Positions 1 through 6,675 of a stretch of DNA of 21,941 nucleotides are shown here, one piece after another. The translations under genes were made by a program, and so were the position numbers. The notes beneath the pieces were generated by a model. It was not told the origin of the DNA. It saw nothing but the letters and a program-made list of their open reading frames with translations, and ran no database searches. The DNA lies in the IMG/VR virus record IMGVR_UViG_3300043433_000105, positions 64,001 through 85,941 of that record. One strand, 5' to 3'. How positions within the stretch are numbered: the stretch's first letter is position 1; each line of letters starts with the position of its first letter. Origin of the DNA: a virus.

Positions 1-72
1 GCTTGCCAAAACGCGAATGGTTTGACCGCTTTTCTTGGATTTAAACTTTTGACCGACTTTCACTTTCAACAT
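1..72 (-). CDS. Start of an unknown small phage protein (partial)
   Basis: This is the N-terminal part of a leftward gene cut by the window edge. Only 24 residues are visible, beginning MLKVKVGQKFKSKKSG. The ATG at 72-70 is preceded by a good AAGGAAAA ribosome-binding site, and the frame is open to the edge. The Val/Lys/Gly-rich start suggests a small basic beta-barrel (SH3/KOW-like), but too little is present to assign a family. It follows the 75-residue gene at 117-344, separated by a weak hairpin. Confidence 0.6.
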   Translation of the reverse strand, partial: MLKVKVGQKFKSKKSGQTIRVLAS

Positions 73-93
73 AATGTTTTCCTTTTAAAAATA

Positions 94-110
94 CTGAATA
101 ACTGATTCAG
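94..110 (-). terminator. Weak terminator-like hairpin
   Basis: A 6-bp perfect stem (CTGAAT with ATTCAG, 5-nt loop) is followed on the minus strand by TATTTTT. It lies between the stop of the 75-residue gene (117) and the ribosome-binding site of the next gene. The stem is AT-rich, so it may only attenuate transcription or mark an RNA-processing site. Confidence 0.35.
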
Positions 111-116
111 CGACAG

Positions 117-344
117 TTACGCCTGCAAAATGAAATCAGCGACAACGCCAACCTTTGCAAGTGTAGAACCTTCTGGAAGCTGAGACAACAGAGCCATTTT
201 AGCATCGGTTGAACTCATGGAGATGACAGCAACAACTTTAGAGTCGCCATCAGGTGTTGTAAATTTGTAACTGAACACCTTTGGTCGCCCTTGATCTTCA
301 AGTACATCAATCACTTCATCGCTTGTCTGTTTTGTATCTTCCAT
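117..344 (-). CDS. Small conserved-looking phage protein of unknown function
   Basis: The product has 75 residues. The first ~20 are acidic (MEDTKQTSDEVIDVLEDQG), followed by a segment compatible with a small alpha/beta fold. I recognise no catalytic motif, no cysteines and no membrane segment. The ATG at 344 has an AAGGAA ribosome-binding site 6 nt upstream. An extended -10 element (364-375) lies directly upstream, just past the stop of the metallophosphoesterase gene, so this gene probably starts its own short transcript. The family is unknown to me; the gene call is well supported by the start signals. Confidence 0.7.
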   Translation of the reverse strand: MEDTKQTSDEVIDVLEDQGRPKVFSYKFTTPDGDSKVVAVISMSSTDAKMALLSQLPEGSTLAKVGVVADFILQA

Positions 345-363
345 AACAATTCCTTAAAAATTC

Positions 364-375
364 ATTATAGCACAG
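364..375 (-). promoter_or_regulatory. Extended -10 promoter for the 75-residue gene
   Basis: On the minus strand this reads CTGTGCTATAAT, a perfect TATAAT preceded by TGn (extended -10). No good -35 is seen at the usual spacing. It lies between the stop of the upstream gene (381) and the ATG at 344. The identical 12-mer occurs at 10448-10459 in front of another small gene. Confidence 0.6.
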
Positions 376-380
376 ATTTA

Positions 381-1904
381 CTATGCTCTCCACTTTCCAT
401 TGATAATATTGATCAATTGACGCTTGCCATTCGAATACACAATACAGTGGGTGTTGATCCAACTAGATGGGCCAGATGTATACTCCAGCTTCAAGTTGCT
501 GGAAGTGCCTACCTGATATGCGCCATAGATGATTCCTGGCGTGTGGCTATGACCAATCACATAACGTTGAGACAAGTCAGCATATTGGTTAATCGAGCCA
601 CGCGCACCATTTTTACCCTCATGTCCGTGAGAACCTAATTCTACACCAGAAATACTGAAGGATTCGCCATGCGCTAAAAACTGCGTTCTAGGCGTATCAA
701 CAGACTCACAGTACAGTTTAAATGGGTCAGCATAAGAAACTCCACTCTCACCTTGCTTCAATGTATTGAGTACATTATACATCATTTTATGGTAGAAAAG
801 TGCATTCCATGGCTCATGTTTGATATCAACTGTTGTTAGCCATTTAGTCAAGTGATCACTATGATTAGAAGGGACAATGATATTTTTATAGTTACCAAGG
901 GTTGTCTCTTTAATATATTCAACCGTCTTTTTTAACTCATCTTCGACCTTATCCATACCAAAAACGTGTTTTGCTACAGTCTTGATAGAGTCGCCCCTAT
1001 GGTGATGACTACCGGAGTACATATCCAACACATCGTGACGCACAACAAAATCAGGGTTTAACACATTGACAATCGAATCTTTGTTTGTGTATGTCGCCGC
1101 TTTGACTGTAGGGGATGCAAAAATTGCATGCTCATCACCAGTAACCAAGGCAGCAGCATAATCAAAACCGTCTGGCCCATGTTTGCTGTCTGCAGACCAA
1201 ATATTACCTATATCACGGAATTTGTTATCACCGTCACATGATAGCACACGAACATGAAAATCATTATCACTATCGATTTCAACCAAAACAGCAGAATAGG
1301 AATGGTTGAATTGTGCTTTTTCACCAACTTTGTTGTTTGCATACTGAGGGTGACTAATTGCACCTGTCGTATGCAAAATTGCAGGATGTCGAGACGCGCT
1401 TACTGCACTTGCTTTCATTCGAAGCTGTGGTGAAGGTACAATTAATGTATCACCACGAGAAAGAGACTCTAAGCCTGCCAATGGGTTAACTGTTGTCGGT
1501 ATGAAGTTGAATTTACCCATAACAAAAACTTCGTCATGAATCTTTAACTTTGTTGTAACGAGAGTGTGTTCTACATCCTCGGGGATTTCATATTCCAAAA
1601 CATCATAATCACTTGCACGGTAGTTGATAGGAACAATCAACAATTCAGCATTGTGATAATCACAATAGTTGCGCAGAGCGTATAAAAATTCCTCATGCAC
1701 AGGAGTATTGTTTTGACAAGATGTAATCACATACTTGCTCACTGCGCCATCACGTACAGGTTCAGCTACAACATCTTCTAGTTGTTTACTAAACCAACGG
1801 TTACAAGTTTGACACATATATCGTTGTGTCGTTGTGCCATTTTTGTTCAGTCGATTTTTAATAAACTTAGTGTCTGCAGATGTGCAGTGTGTACAATTAT
1901 GCAT
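381..1904 (-). CDS. Metallophosphoesterase-like protein with N-terminal C4 zinc ribbon
   Basis: The product has 507 residues. I chose the ATG at 1904, giving MHNCTHC, because AGGAAA lies just upstream; a longer frame to 1985 would add a hydrophobic stretch without a ribosome-binding site. Residues 4-34 form a C4 zinc ribbon (C4, C7, C31, C34) of the type found at the start of InsA-like transposase proteins. The rest carries a scattered metallophosphoesterase signature: GDEH (256-259), RHDVLD (289-294), SNHSDH (346-351, the GNHD-like element), SHGHEG (425-430) and GHSHTPG (451-457). Such proteins are usually metal-dependent nucleases or phosphatases. From memory the architecture resembles phage proteins related to T5 A1 (DNA transfer and host-DNA degradation); that link is inference. 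The EDxHD homing endonuclease starts 71 nt upstream in the opposite direction. Confidence 0.75.
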   Translation of the reverse strand: MHNCTHCTSADTKFIKNRLNKNGTTTQRYMCQTCNRWFSKQLEDVVAEPVRDGAVSKYVITSCQNNTPVHEEFLYALRNYCDYHNAELLIVPINYRASDYDVLEYEIPEDVEHTLVTTKLKIHDEVFVMGKFNFIPTTVNPLAGLESLSRGDTLIVPSPQLRMKASAVSASRHPAILHTTGAISHPQYANNKVGEKAQFNHSYSAVLVEIDSDNDFHVRVLSCDGDNKFRDIGNIWSADSKHGPDGFDYAAALVTGDEHAIFASPTVKAATYTNKDSIVNVLNPDFVVRHDVLDMYSGSHHHRGDSIKTVAKHVFGMDKVEDELKKTVEYIKETTLGNYKNIIVPSNHSDHLTKWLTTVDIKHEPWNALFYHKMMYNVLNTLKQGESGVSYADPFKLYCESVDTPRTQFLAHGESFSISGVELGSHGHEGKNGARGSINQYADLSQRYVIGHSHTPGIIYGAYQVGTSSNLKLEYTSGPSSWINTHCIVYSNGKRQLINIINGKWRA

Positions 1905-1939
1905 CTTTTTCCTAAAGTTAAGAGCGAGTTTTCCAAAAT

Positions 1940-1947
1940 AATAAATA
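1940..1947 (+). promoter_or_regulatory. Possible late promoter of the EDxHD homing endonuclease
   Basis: AATAAATA matches the T4 late octamer TATAAATA at 7 of 8 positions and lies 29 nt upstream of the ATG at 1976, on the same strand. In an AT-rich intergenic stretch a one-mismatch octamer is weak evidence by itself. Confidence 0.35.
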
Positions 1948-1975
1948 AAAGAAACCAATATCACGAAAGAAAACC

Positions 1976-2977
1976 ATGCCAGCAAAGATTAAATGGAGCA
2001 TCGAAGAAGATGCGTTACTAACAGATTTATGGGTAAATTCTACACTACCTTCAAAAGAAATCAAGATAGGCAATAAAACGCTACGCCAAATGCAAACTAG
2101 ATCGACGCAGCTTGGGTTGAAACGCAACTTAGAAGCAAAACGTCTAGCGACTGTAGAATTCAATAAAACCAAAGGGAGAGATTTATCACCCGAGGTACTT
2201 TACAAAATAGCAAAACAATATACAACATTCCAAGAATTTAAGTCATGTGACGAAAGTGCTTACACTACAGCCTTAAAACAAAAATTATTGGGAACCTATG
2301 ATTGGCTTTTGCCAAGTAGAATTCATCTACCAGAGACAATAATTAAAATAATTCTTGAAATGGCATACGAAAATAAAACCATCTTATGCAATGACAGGAA
2401 TTTGATAAAACCATATGAACTCGATGTTGTGGTTCTCGATGATTTAATAGCATTTGAATATGATGGCGTAAATTTCCATGACATTAAAGAATCTATTGAG
2501 CGTGACAACCTAAAGGAAAAGTTATGCCAAGAAAAAGGTATCACACTAATACGAATTGTAGAAAAGTGTAAAAAACGACCATTTGAAAATATAAAGGATG
2601 TAATGTTAAGCCACGGCTTAAAAGTCGATCATATTTCCGAAAAAGAAGTTTTGGAAAAAGTTGTAAAAATAATGCGGTTAGACTTAGATCGCATTAAAAC
2701 GGAAATTTTAAGCAAATACAAAACACTCAAATCATTTCGAGAAAATGATGTGACAACTTATAACCTTCTGTACAAAATAGGTAGACTAGATATAGTCGAT
2801 TCAATTAGAACAAAAAAATTAAATAATTCTTATAATCATAACGAAATGAATGAGCAACTGTCGAAAGTTGGTTCTAAAAATGAATTTAGAACCAACTTTC
2901 ACGCATTATACATTCATATGATGAAGAATAAAACTAAATTTAAAAATCAAATTTTGACTTATAAAAGTTTAAAATAA
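1976..2977 (+). CDS. Free-standing homing endonuclease, Vsr-like/EDxHD type
   Basis: The product has 333 residues and is on the strand opposite to its neighbours. Residues 5-48 (KWSIEEDALLTDLW...) look like a Myb/SANT-type helix-turn-helix for DNA binding. Residues 146-200 look like a PD-(D/E)xK nuclease of the Vsr/EDxHD group: YELDVVV (E148, D150), AFEYDGVNFH (E161, D163, H168), then D177, K180 and the strand GITLIRIVE. This fits the free-standing phage homing endonucleases related to I-Bth0305I, which cut a neighbouring gene and spread by recombination. The C-terminal third (about 220-333) is lysine-rich and probably binds DNA. The gene sits between the metallophosphoesterase (divergent) and phoH (tail to tail, 9-nt overlap). 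Either neighbour may hold the cleavage site. The ribosome-binding site (GAAAG) is weak. Confidence 0.75.
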   Translation: MPAKIKWSIEEDALLTDLWVNSTLPSKEIKIGNKTLRQMQTRSTQLGLKRNLEAKRLATVEFNKTKGRDLSPEVLYKIAKQYTTFQEFKSCDESAYTTALKQKLLGTYDWLLPSRIHLPETIIKIILEMAYENKTILCNDRNLIKPYELDVVVLDDLIAFEYDGVNFHDIKESIERDNLKEKLCQEKGITLIRIVEKCKKRPFENIKDVMLSHGLKVDHISEKEVLEKVVKIMRLDLDRIKTEILSKYKTLKSFRENDVTTYNLLYKIGRLDIVDSIRTKKLNNSYNHNEMNEQLSKVGSKNEFRTNFHALYIHMMKNKTKFKNQILTYKSLK

Positions 2978-3793
2978 TCCTAATTTTTCAGTCGCAATAA
3001 GCCATGACTTACATAGGCCACTACGAACAATATCATCGATGGTGAATTTAATTACTCCAAACTCTCGCATGTTTGAAATAACACGCATCATATCATGAAA
3101 ACCAGACATATCAGTCTTGGTTTTAGAGATATCAGTTTGGGCACCATCACCAATTACAACCAGCTTAGAATCTTTACCAGTGCGTGTAATAACAGTAGAA
3201 ATTTCAGAAAATGTGCAATTTTGCACTTCATCTAAAACAATAATGCTATTATTGAAAGTAAGGCCCCGAGTATGTGATGTTGTCGCAAACTCGATAACCT
3301 CCATATCTTTTAGTTTTTCATAAGCATCTTTTCTACCAAATAAAGCACCACAAATATCTTGATATGGCGCTTCAAATGGTGCGCTCTTTTCATCTAAATC
3401 GCCTTTGAGATATCCCATTTCACGCACAGCAGCAATACTGCGTAAAATCACAATACGTTTATACGGTGTTTCCCCAGACAGAACATCAGCCAAAGCCAGT
3501 GCAAGTGCAATATATGACTTACCAGAACCAGCACTACCAACAGCAGCAATAGCATCCTTTGAATCCCATGCATCAAAAAAATCTTCTTGTGCCCGAGTCA
3601 TGGGATTTACGGTTTTTAATTCACGAAGGGTGATTCCCCGACTTCTCGTAGTTGCGCTTGTGGTCGCAAGTGGAGCAGAAACCATTAATTCCTGTTCAAG
3701 TCTTTTCTGTTGTCGTGTTAGCCGTTTGGCTTGACGTTGCAACGCTGCGGGTGCAGAAGTGAGTGTAGATTTTTTAGTAGCAGAACGTGCCAA
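2969..3793 (-). CDS. phoH: PhoH-family P-loop ATPase
   Basis: The product has 274 residues. It has a Walker A motif GSAGSGKS (86-93), a Walker B region IIVLDEVQN (184-192), and the PhoH-typical stretches ILRSIAAVREMGYLKGD (116-132) and VIGDGAQTD (213-221). PhoH proteins are ATPases related to superfamily-1 helicases and are common in phages; their role there is unsettled. The start is TTG at 3793, with GGAG 7 nt upstream; no in-frame ATG has a comparable ribosome-binding site. The first ~50 residues are basic and low-complexity, longer than in minimal PhoH domains. The ribosome-binding site lies in one arm of a 10-bp inverted repeat that encloses the terminator of the upstream gene, suggesting that read-through messages are poorly translated. 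Confidence 0.9.
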   Translation of the reverse strand: MARSATKKSTLTSAPAALQRQAKRLTRQQKRLEQELMVSAPLATTSATTRSRGITLRELKTVNPMTRAQEDFFDAWDSKDAIAAVGSAGSGKSYIALALALADVLSGETPYKRIVILRSIAAVREMGYLKGDLDEKSAPFEAPYQDICGALFGRKDAYEKLKDMEVIEFATTSHTRGLTFNNSIIVLDEVQNCTFSEISTVITRTGKDSKLVVIGDGAQTDISKTKTDMSGFHDMMRVISNMREFGVIKFTIDDIVRSGLCKSWLIATEKLGLF

Positions 3794-3794
3794 G

Positions 3795-3870
3795 TTGAAA
3801 CTCCATGGTTGTTAAAAAAATTCGAGGGCTACTCACTTCACCCTCAAATCGATTTAATGCGGAGTTTCAA
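3795..3870 (-). promoter_or_regulatory. Inverted repeat sequestering the phoH ribosome-binding site
   Basis: TTGAAACTCC (minus strand, 3870-3861) is perfectly complementary to GGAGTTTCAA (3804-3795). The second arm contains the GGAG ribosome-binding site of phoH. The helix encloses the terminator hairpin at 3814-3848. A transcript that reads through that terminator would fold with the phoH site paired, whereas one starting inside the loop would leave it free. The complementarity is seen; the regulation is inferred. Confidence 0.5.
3814..3848 (-). terminator. Rho-independent terminator after the FmdB-like gene
   Basis: On the minus strand an 8-bp stem (TTTGAGGG with CCCTCGAA, one G-U pair) is followed immediately by seven T. 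It sits 18 nt past the stop of the FmdB-like gene and ends the thyX-to-FmdB group. Confidence 0.8.
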
Positions 3871-4151
3871 TACTTCCCAACATCATAGCTACTCAGCTTG
3901 TCTAGATTACTTCCAACTGTGCGACTATGCACTTTTGCAAGTACATCCTTAAAACCACCCAGATTTGACCCATAACCGCCCTTGGTGACGACTGTATAGG
4001 CAAACATAGGCGCACCTAGCTGCCGTGCAATTTCTCCCGTAGTGCCACATTTTGGGCATATCACATCACGAGTTTCATCACGATCTGCAATCTTCATATT
4101 CATGTCAAAAGTGTGTTCGCACCGTTGACATGTATAGTCATACATTGGCAT
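3867..4151 (-). CDS. FmdB-type zinc-ribbon protein
   Basis: The product has 94 residues and starts MPMYDYTCQRCEHTF, the classic opening of the FmdB/CxxC_CXXC regulatory-protein family. Two CxxC pairs (C8/C11 and C32/C35) form the zinc ribbon, and the RQLGAPMF segment after the second knuckle fits the family. I chose the ATG at 4151 because it gives the family N-terminus and lies 1 nt after the stop of the upstream gene (TAA T ATG), implying translational coupling; a longer in-frame start at 4220 would overlap that gene. The C-terminal 40 residues are Gly/Lys-rich and not family-specific. The function in phages is unknown. It is the last gene before a strong terminator. Confidence 0.8.
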   Translation of the reverse strand: MPMYDYTCQRCEHTFDMNMKIADRDETRDVICPKCGTTGEIARQLGAPMFAYTVVTKGGYGSNLGGFKDVLAKVHSRTVGSNLDKLSSYDVGKY

Positions 4152-4152
4152 A

Positions 4153-4488
4153 TTAGCTTGCGAGAACCAAACTAGATTCAGGCAAAACGATCTTGCTGAA
4201 TTGGCGACTGTGGGCTTCACGCAGTTCAGAGCCTGGGGTAGCCATGATCACCTGTGAGACTGGTGCAGAAATTGCCCCGTCAGCATAGACCATAAAAGGC
4301 GCAAGGCTAAACTTAAAGTTTCCTTTACCGTCAGCCATGGTGATGATTTCCAACACATTCGTAAGGATCAACGATCCATCAACAAAGTTTACATCGGCAA
4401 TCACCTTTTCACCCGAAGGCAAACCAAGCACCAGCAATTGGGTTTCATCAATCGTCTGCATATTCTGGTTCTGTGTGTCTGTTGTCAT
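4153..4488 (-). CDS. Small phage protein, possibly Sm-like beta-barrel
   Basis: From the ATG at 4488 the product has 111 residues; a GTG at 4500 would add four. After a Gln/Thr-rich start, the segment LLVLGLPSGEKVIADVNFVD is followed by alternating hydrophobic strands. This resembles small Sm/LSM-like proteins that I recall from T4-related cyanophages ('SGExVIADV'), but I cannot verify the similarity. No catalytic motif or cysteine is seen. The start overlaps the end of the 64-residue gene by about 40 nt, and the stop is 1 nt from the FmdB-like start, so the three small genes are tightly packed and probably co-expressed. Confidence 0.65.
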   Translation of the reverse strand: MTTDTQNQNMQTIDETQLLVLGLPSGEKVIADVNFVDGSLILTNVLEIITMADGKGNFKFSLAPFMVYADGAISAPVSQVIMATPGSELREAHSRQFSKIVLPESSLVLAS

Positions 4489-4642
4489 GTATAATTTCAC
4501 TTTCTTTAATTTTATCTAAGGATTTCGGGTCTATTTTCTTACACTTGCTACATTCAAAGCCCACATAAATGTAACCATTTTCTCTGTATGTTATAACCTT
4601 ACCTTCATATTGTCCAGTAAGGTGTGCTAACCAGTGAAACAT
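4448..4642 (-). CDS. Small CxxC protein downstream of thyX
   Basis: The product has 64 residues. It starts MFHWLAHLTGQYEGKVITY and contains one CxxC pair (C31, C34), followed by a charged tail. The layout (short amphipathic start, a 'G.IYVGFEC.KC' strand, one metal knuckle) is common among tiny phage proteins of unknown role. The ATG lies directly after the thyX stop (TAAATG), which argues for coupled translation and for the gene being real. With a single CxxC it may need a partner or dimerise to bind zinc. Confidence 0.6.
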   Translation of the reverse strand: MFHWLAHLTGQYEGKVITYRENGYIYVGFECSKCKKIDPKSLDKIKESEIIHDNRHTEPEYADD

Positions 4643-5581
4643 TTAATCCCACTTAGCTTCGTTAGGAATCAACTTACGGTACTGAATAAAACCTTGCAGG
4701 TTTGCAGACCAATAGTTACCTTTACGATCAACATGGGTCACACCTTCTTCCCAATCCAATTGATTAGGCCCTTGGTCATCCATCATCGGGGTTGCCTGAT
4801 GTTCAACAGGTGATGCATGAATGCGCGAACCACTAAACAGCTTGTTGAAAATGTCAATAGCCTTCTCTACACTGTCATCCAGTTTGCGGTATGATACCTG
4901 TGCGCAGCAAGAGGCAGAGATTTTACGCGCTGTATCAAGATCAATTTCGTTACCGGCTGTATCCAAGTAAACAAGCGCTTCGTGACCACCCGAATACAAA
5001 ACAACTTTAGTTTCAACGTAAGGCAAATGCCATTCACCTGGGTGCAGCAAAAATGGCGTCGATTGATTGATAGCTTCGGTGATACAACGTGCCAATTCAG
5101 CGAATTCTGGCTGTGCATCCTCATGATCACGCAACCAAACCAAGTTAGCCCATTCGGTACCAGACACCACAGCTTTATGCATCTGAAATGCTTCGAGTGG
5201 TCGAGCAGCGATTTGTTTGTGCAAATTAGCAGAACCCATTTCAGCAACATAGTGCATGATAGACTGCTTACACGATTCCCAAAGGTGTTGTGCGCGGCTC
5301 AATTCAGTATCTGACAACTCTTCTTTAGCAGACATACCAGACTGGTTTTTACCCCACCAAACAGGCACAAACCCGTTTTGGGATGCGTACTCAAGTGCGC
5401 GGGTCAGTGGAACGGCACGGCTGGATTGGCTGTTCTTAGACAGCATGCGATGCGTCATCAATTCACCATGGATAACACGAGGGTAGATCATCTCAAGAGT
5501 AATCATTCGATTACCCAAACTATTAATCGAATCAGCAATCACTGTTGCTGAGATACCATTTTTACCTTCAACTTTTACCAT
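4643..5581 (-). CDS. thyX: Flavin-dependent thymidylate synthase ThyX
   Basis: The product has 312 residues. It converts dUMP to dTMP using methylene-tetrahydrofolate, FAD and NADPH, supplying dTTP for phage replication. The ThyX signature RHRxxSxNxxSxR appears as THRMLSKNSQSSR (43-55). The first Arg of the motif is Thr here, while H44, R45, S48, N50, S53 and R55 are kept. The downstream block with KQIAARPLEAFQMHKAVVSGTEWANL and the PGEWHLPYV region also fits the family. The protein is longer than minimal bacterial ThyX (about 220-250 residues), with extensions in the C-terminal half. The start at 5581 has AAGGA in front. It complements the ribonucleotide reductase genes elsewhere in the window. 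Confidence 0.92.
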   Translation of the reverse strand: MVKVEGKNGISATVIADSINSLGNRMITLEMIYPRVIHGELMTHRMLSKNSQSSRAVPLTRALEYASQNGFVPVWWGKNQSGMSAKEELSDTELSRAQHLWESCKQSIMHYVAEMGSANLHKQIAARPLEAFQMHKAVVSGTEWANLVWLRDHEDAQPEFAELARCITEAINQSTPFLLHPGEWHLPYVETKVVLYSGGHEALVYLDTAGNEIDLDTARKISASCCAQVSYRKLDDSVEKAIDIFNKLFSGSRIHASPVEHQATPMMDDQGPNQLDWEEGVTHVDRKGNYWSANLQGFIQYRKLIPNEAKWD

Positions 5582-5610
5582 TCATTTTCCTTAACATTAC
5601 AAAGTTTTAT

Positions 5611-5985
5611 TTATCTACCATACAGCCCACGCTGATAAGCAGCCTCATTTCGATTACGCTGCAGATTACCCAAACATTGATAGTACATCTCATTCAAGTA
5701 AACTGCACAGTAGCCATGATCTCTCTGATTGTATCCCTGCATCTGTGATTGGTCAATAACAACAGGTGGTTGCGATACATGAGGATACCCATACGTAGGA
5801 TATGGAGACGGCGCATAAACAGGCTCACGCTTATCTTTACCCACAACATACCCAATAATGCCGCCAACAACCGCTGCTTGGCCTTCGGTCAATTGAGCAT
5901 TAGCAGGAGAGCAGTTAGCTAGGATTGCTGCAAATGCTATTGCTGTGCAAATTACTTTCAATCGGATTTTATTAATTAGTTTCAT
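5611..5985 (-). CDS. Exported glycine-zipper protein, possible lipoprotein
   Basis: From the ATG at 5985 the product has 124 residues. A GTG at 5991 lies inside the GAGGTGA ribosome-binding site, so it is not the start. Residues 1-30 form a signal peptide: basic start, hydrophobic core AIAFAAILA, then either an ANA-Q signal peptidase I site or an imperfect lipobox at LANC. Next comes a glycine zipper (AAVVGGIIGYVVGKD) of the kind that inserts in or tethers to membranes. A Pro/Tyr-rich linker and a C-terminal region with two Cys follow. It probably acts in the periplasm or outer membrane of the infected cell, for example in lysis or exclusion; that is inference. It has its own strong promoter at 6003-6030. 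Confidence 0.7.
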   Translation of the reverse strand: MKLINKIRLKVICTAIAFAAILANCSPANAQLTEGQAAVVGGIIGYVVGKDKREPVYAPSPYPTYGYPHVSQPPVVIDQSQMQGYNQRDHGYCAVYLNEMYYQCLGNLQRNRNEAAYQRGLYGR

Positions 5986-6002
5986 ATTCACCTCGTCACT
6001 AA

Positions 6003-6030
6003 AATATACACCAGTTTTCTATATTGTCAA
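6003..6030 (-). promoter_or_regulatory. Strong sigma70-type promoter for the exported protein gene
   Basis: On the minus strand there is a perfect -35 TTGACA (6030-6025), a 16-nt spacer and -10 TATATT (6008-6003, 5 of 6). It lies between the terminator at 6034-6055 and the ATG at 5985, so the exported protein is likely an early gene read by host RNA polymerase. Confidence 0.75.
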
Positions 6031-6033
6031 CGA

Positions 6034-6055
6034 AAAAGACCCCGAAGGGTCTTTT
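6034..6055 (-). terminator. Rho-independent terminator with UUCG tetraloop
   Basis: A 9-bp perfect stem (AAAAGACCC with GGGTCTTTT) has a TTCG loop on the minus strand, closed by C-G, and is followed by a T run. The C(UUCG)G tetraloop is exceptionally stable and typical of T4 terminators. It ends the 169-residue gene; the stem is near-symmetric, so it could also work in the other direction. Confidence 0.9.
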
Positions 6056-6073
6056 ATTTCTTTTCTTCTTAGC

Positions 6074-6583
6074 TTATGCTTCGAAAGTGATACCACCAAC
6101 CTTCAGCCGAGTGATAGATTCTTCTGCAAAGGTGCGGATAATAACTTTGTTATCCAATCCACCTTGATCACCATTGCTGGAAGACTGTTCACCAACCAGT
6201 TCAGCGCTGATCACTTTACCATCCAACTGGTATTCAACTTCGCCAGCACGGAGGAAAATCACTTCCAAGTAACGTTTACCTTTGTGTTCAACGATAGGAG
6301 TGCCTTCAACACGCTCACCCCACTGGCGAGGGCCGACATTGAAATCAGTAGCTTTACCTTCTTTTTCGAGACGACGCTTAACCATGGCTTCGTAACCATT
6401 AGTGTTCTTGTTTTGGAAAACCATCACAGAAGCACCACGCATAACCTTGGTGACACGACCTTGCAGAGGGTTGCTCTTACCACCCTTCAGAACAGGCTTA
6501 GTGGCGGTATCCATGCTAATGATGGTGTTGCCATTCACTGCGGAGAAGATTTGAGCGATGGTTTTGTTAACTACTTGTTTCAT
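6074..6583 (-). CDS. Unknown phage protein in its own transcription unit
   Basis: The product has 169 residues. I recognise no family. The protein is soluble, without cysteines or a signal peptide. The middle (residues 40-130) alternates short hydrophobic strands with charged turns, including GRVTKVMRGASVMVF and GKRYLEVIFLRAGEVEYQ, which suggests a beta-rich fold. The ATG at 6583 is preceded by a modest AAAGG ribosome-binding site. The gene is isolated by a terminator on each side (6034-6055 downstream, 6630-6654 upstream), with a TATAAT-like -10 (6624-6619) between the upstream terminator and the gene. A monocistronic unit with such strong boundaries usually means the product is needed in an amount or at a time different from its neighbours. 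Confidence 0.75.
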   Translation of the reverse strand: MKQVVNKTIAQIFSAVNGNTIISMDTATKPVLKGGKSNPLQGRVTKVMRGASVMVFQNKNTNGYEAMVKRRLEKEGKATDFNVGPRQWGERVEGTPIVEHKGKRYLEVIFLRAGEVEYQLDGKVISAELVGEQSSSNGDQGGLDNKVIIRTFAEESITRLKVGGITFEA

Positions 6584-6618
6584 AATCGTACCTTTTGAAG
6601 TTTTGTTGCGATGAATGA

Positions 6619-6624
6619 ATTATA
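6619..6624 (-). promoter_or_regulatory. Possible -10 element of the 169-residue gene
   Basis: TATAAT on the minus strand, preceded by TTG, lies 36 nt upstream of the ATG at 6583 and just past the upstream terminator. No convincing -35 is visible, as the region is occupied by the terminator stem. Confidence 0.4.
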
Positions 6625-6629
6625 CAACA

Positions 6630-6654
6630 AAAAAGGCCCCATAAGGGCCTTTTT
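6630..6654 (-). terminator. Rho-independent terminator after the 577-residue gene
   Basis: A 10-bp perfect stem (AAAAAGGCCC with GGGCCTTTTT) has a 5-nt loop and a T run on the minus strand, 21 nt past the stop at 6676. The GC core and flanking A/T tracts make it a classical intrinsic terminator. Confidence 0.9.
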
Positions 6655-6675
6655 CGAAATTATTTTAAAATAATT

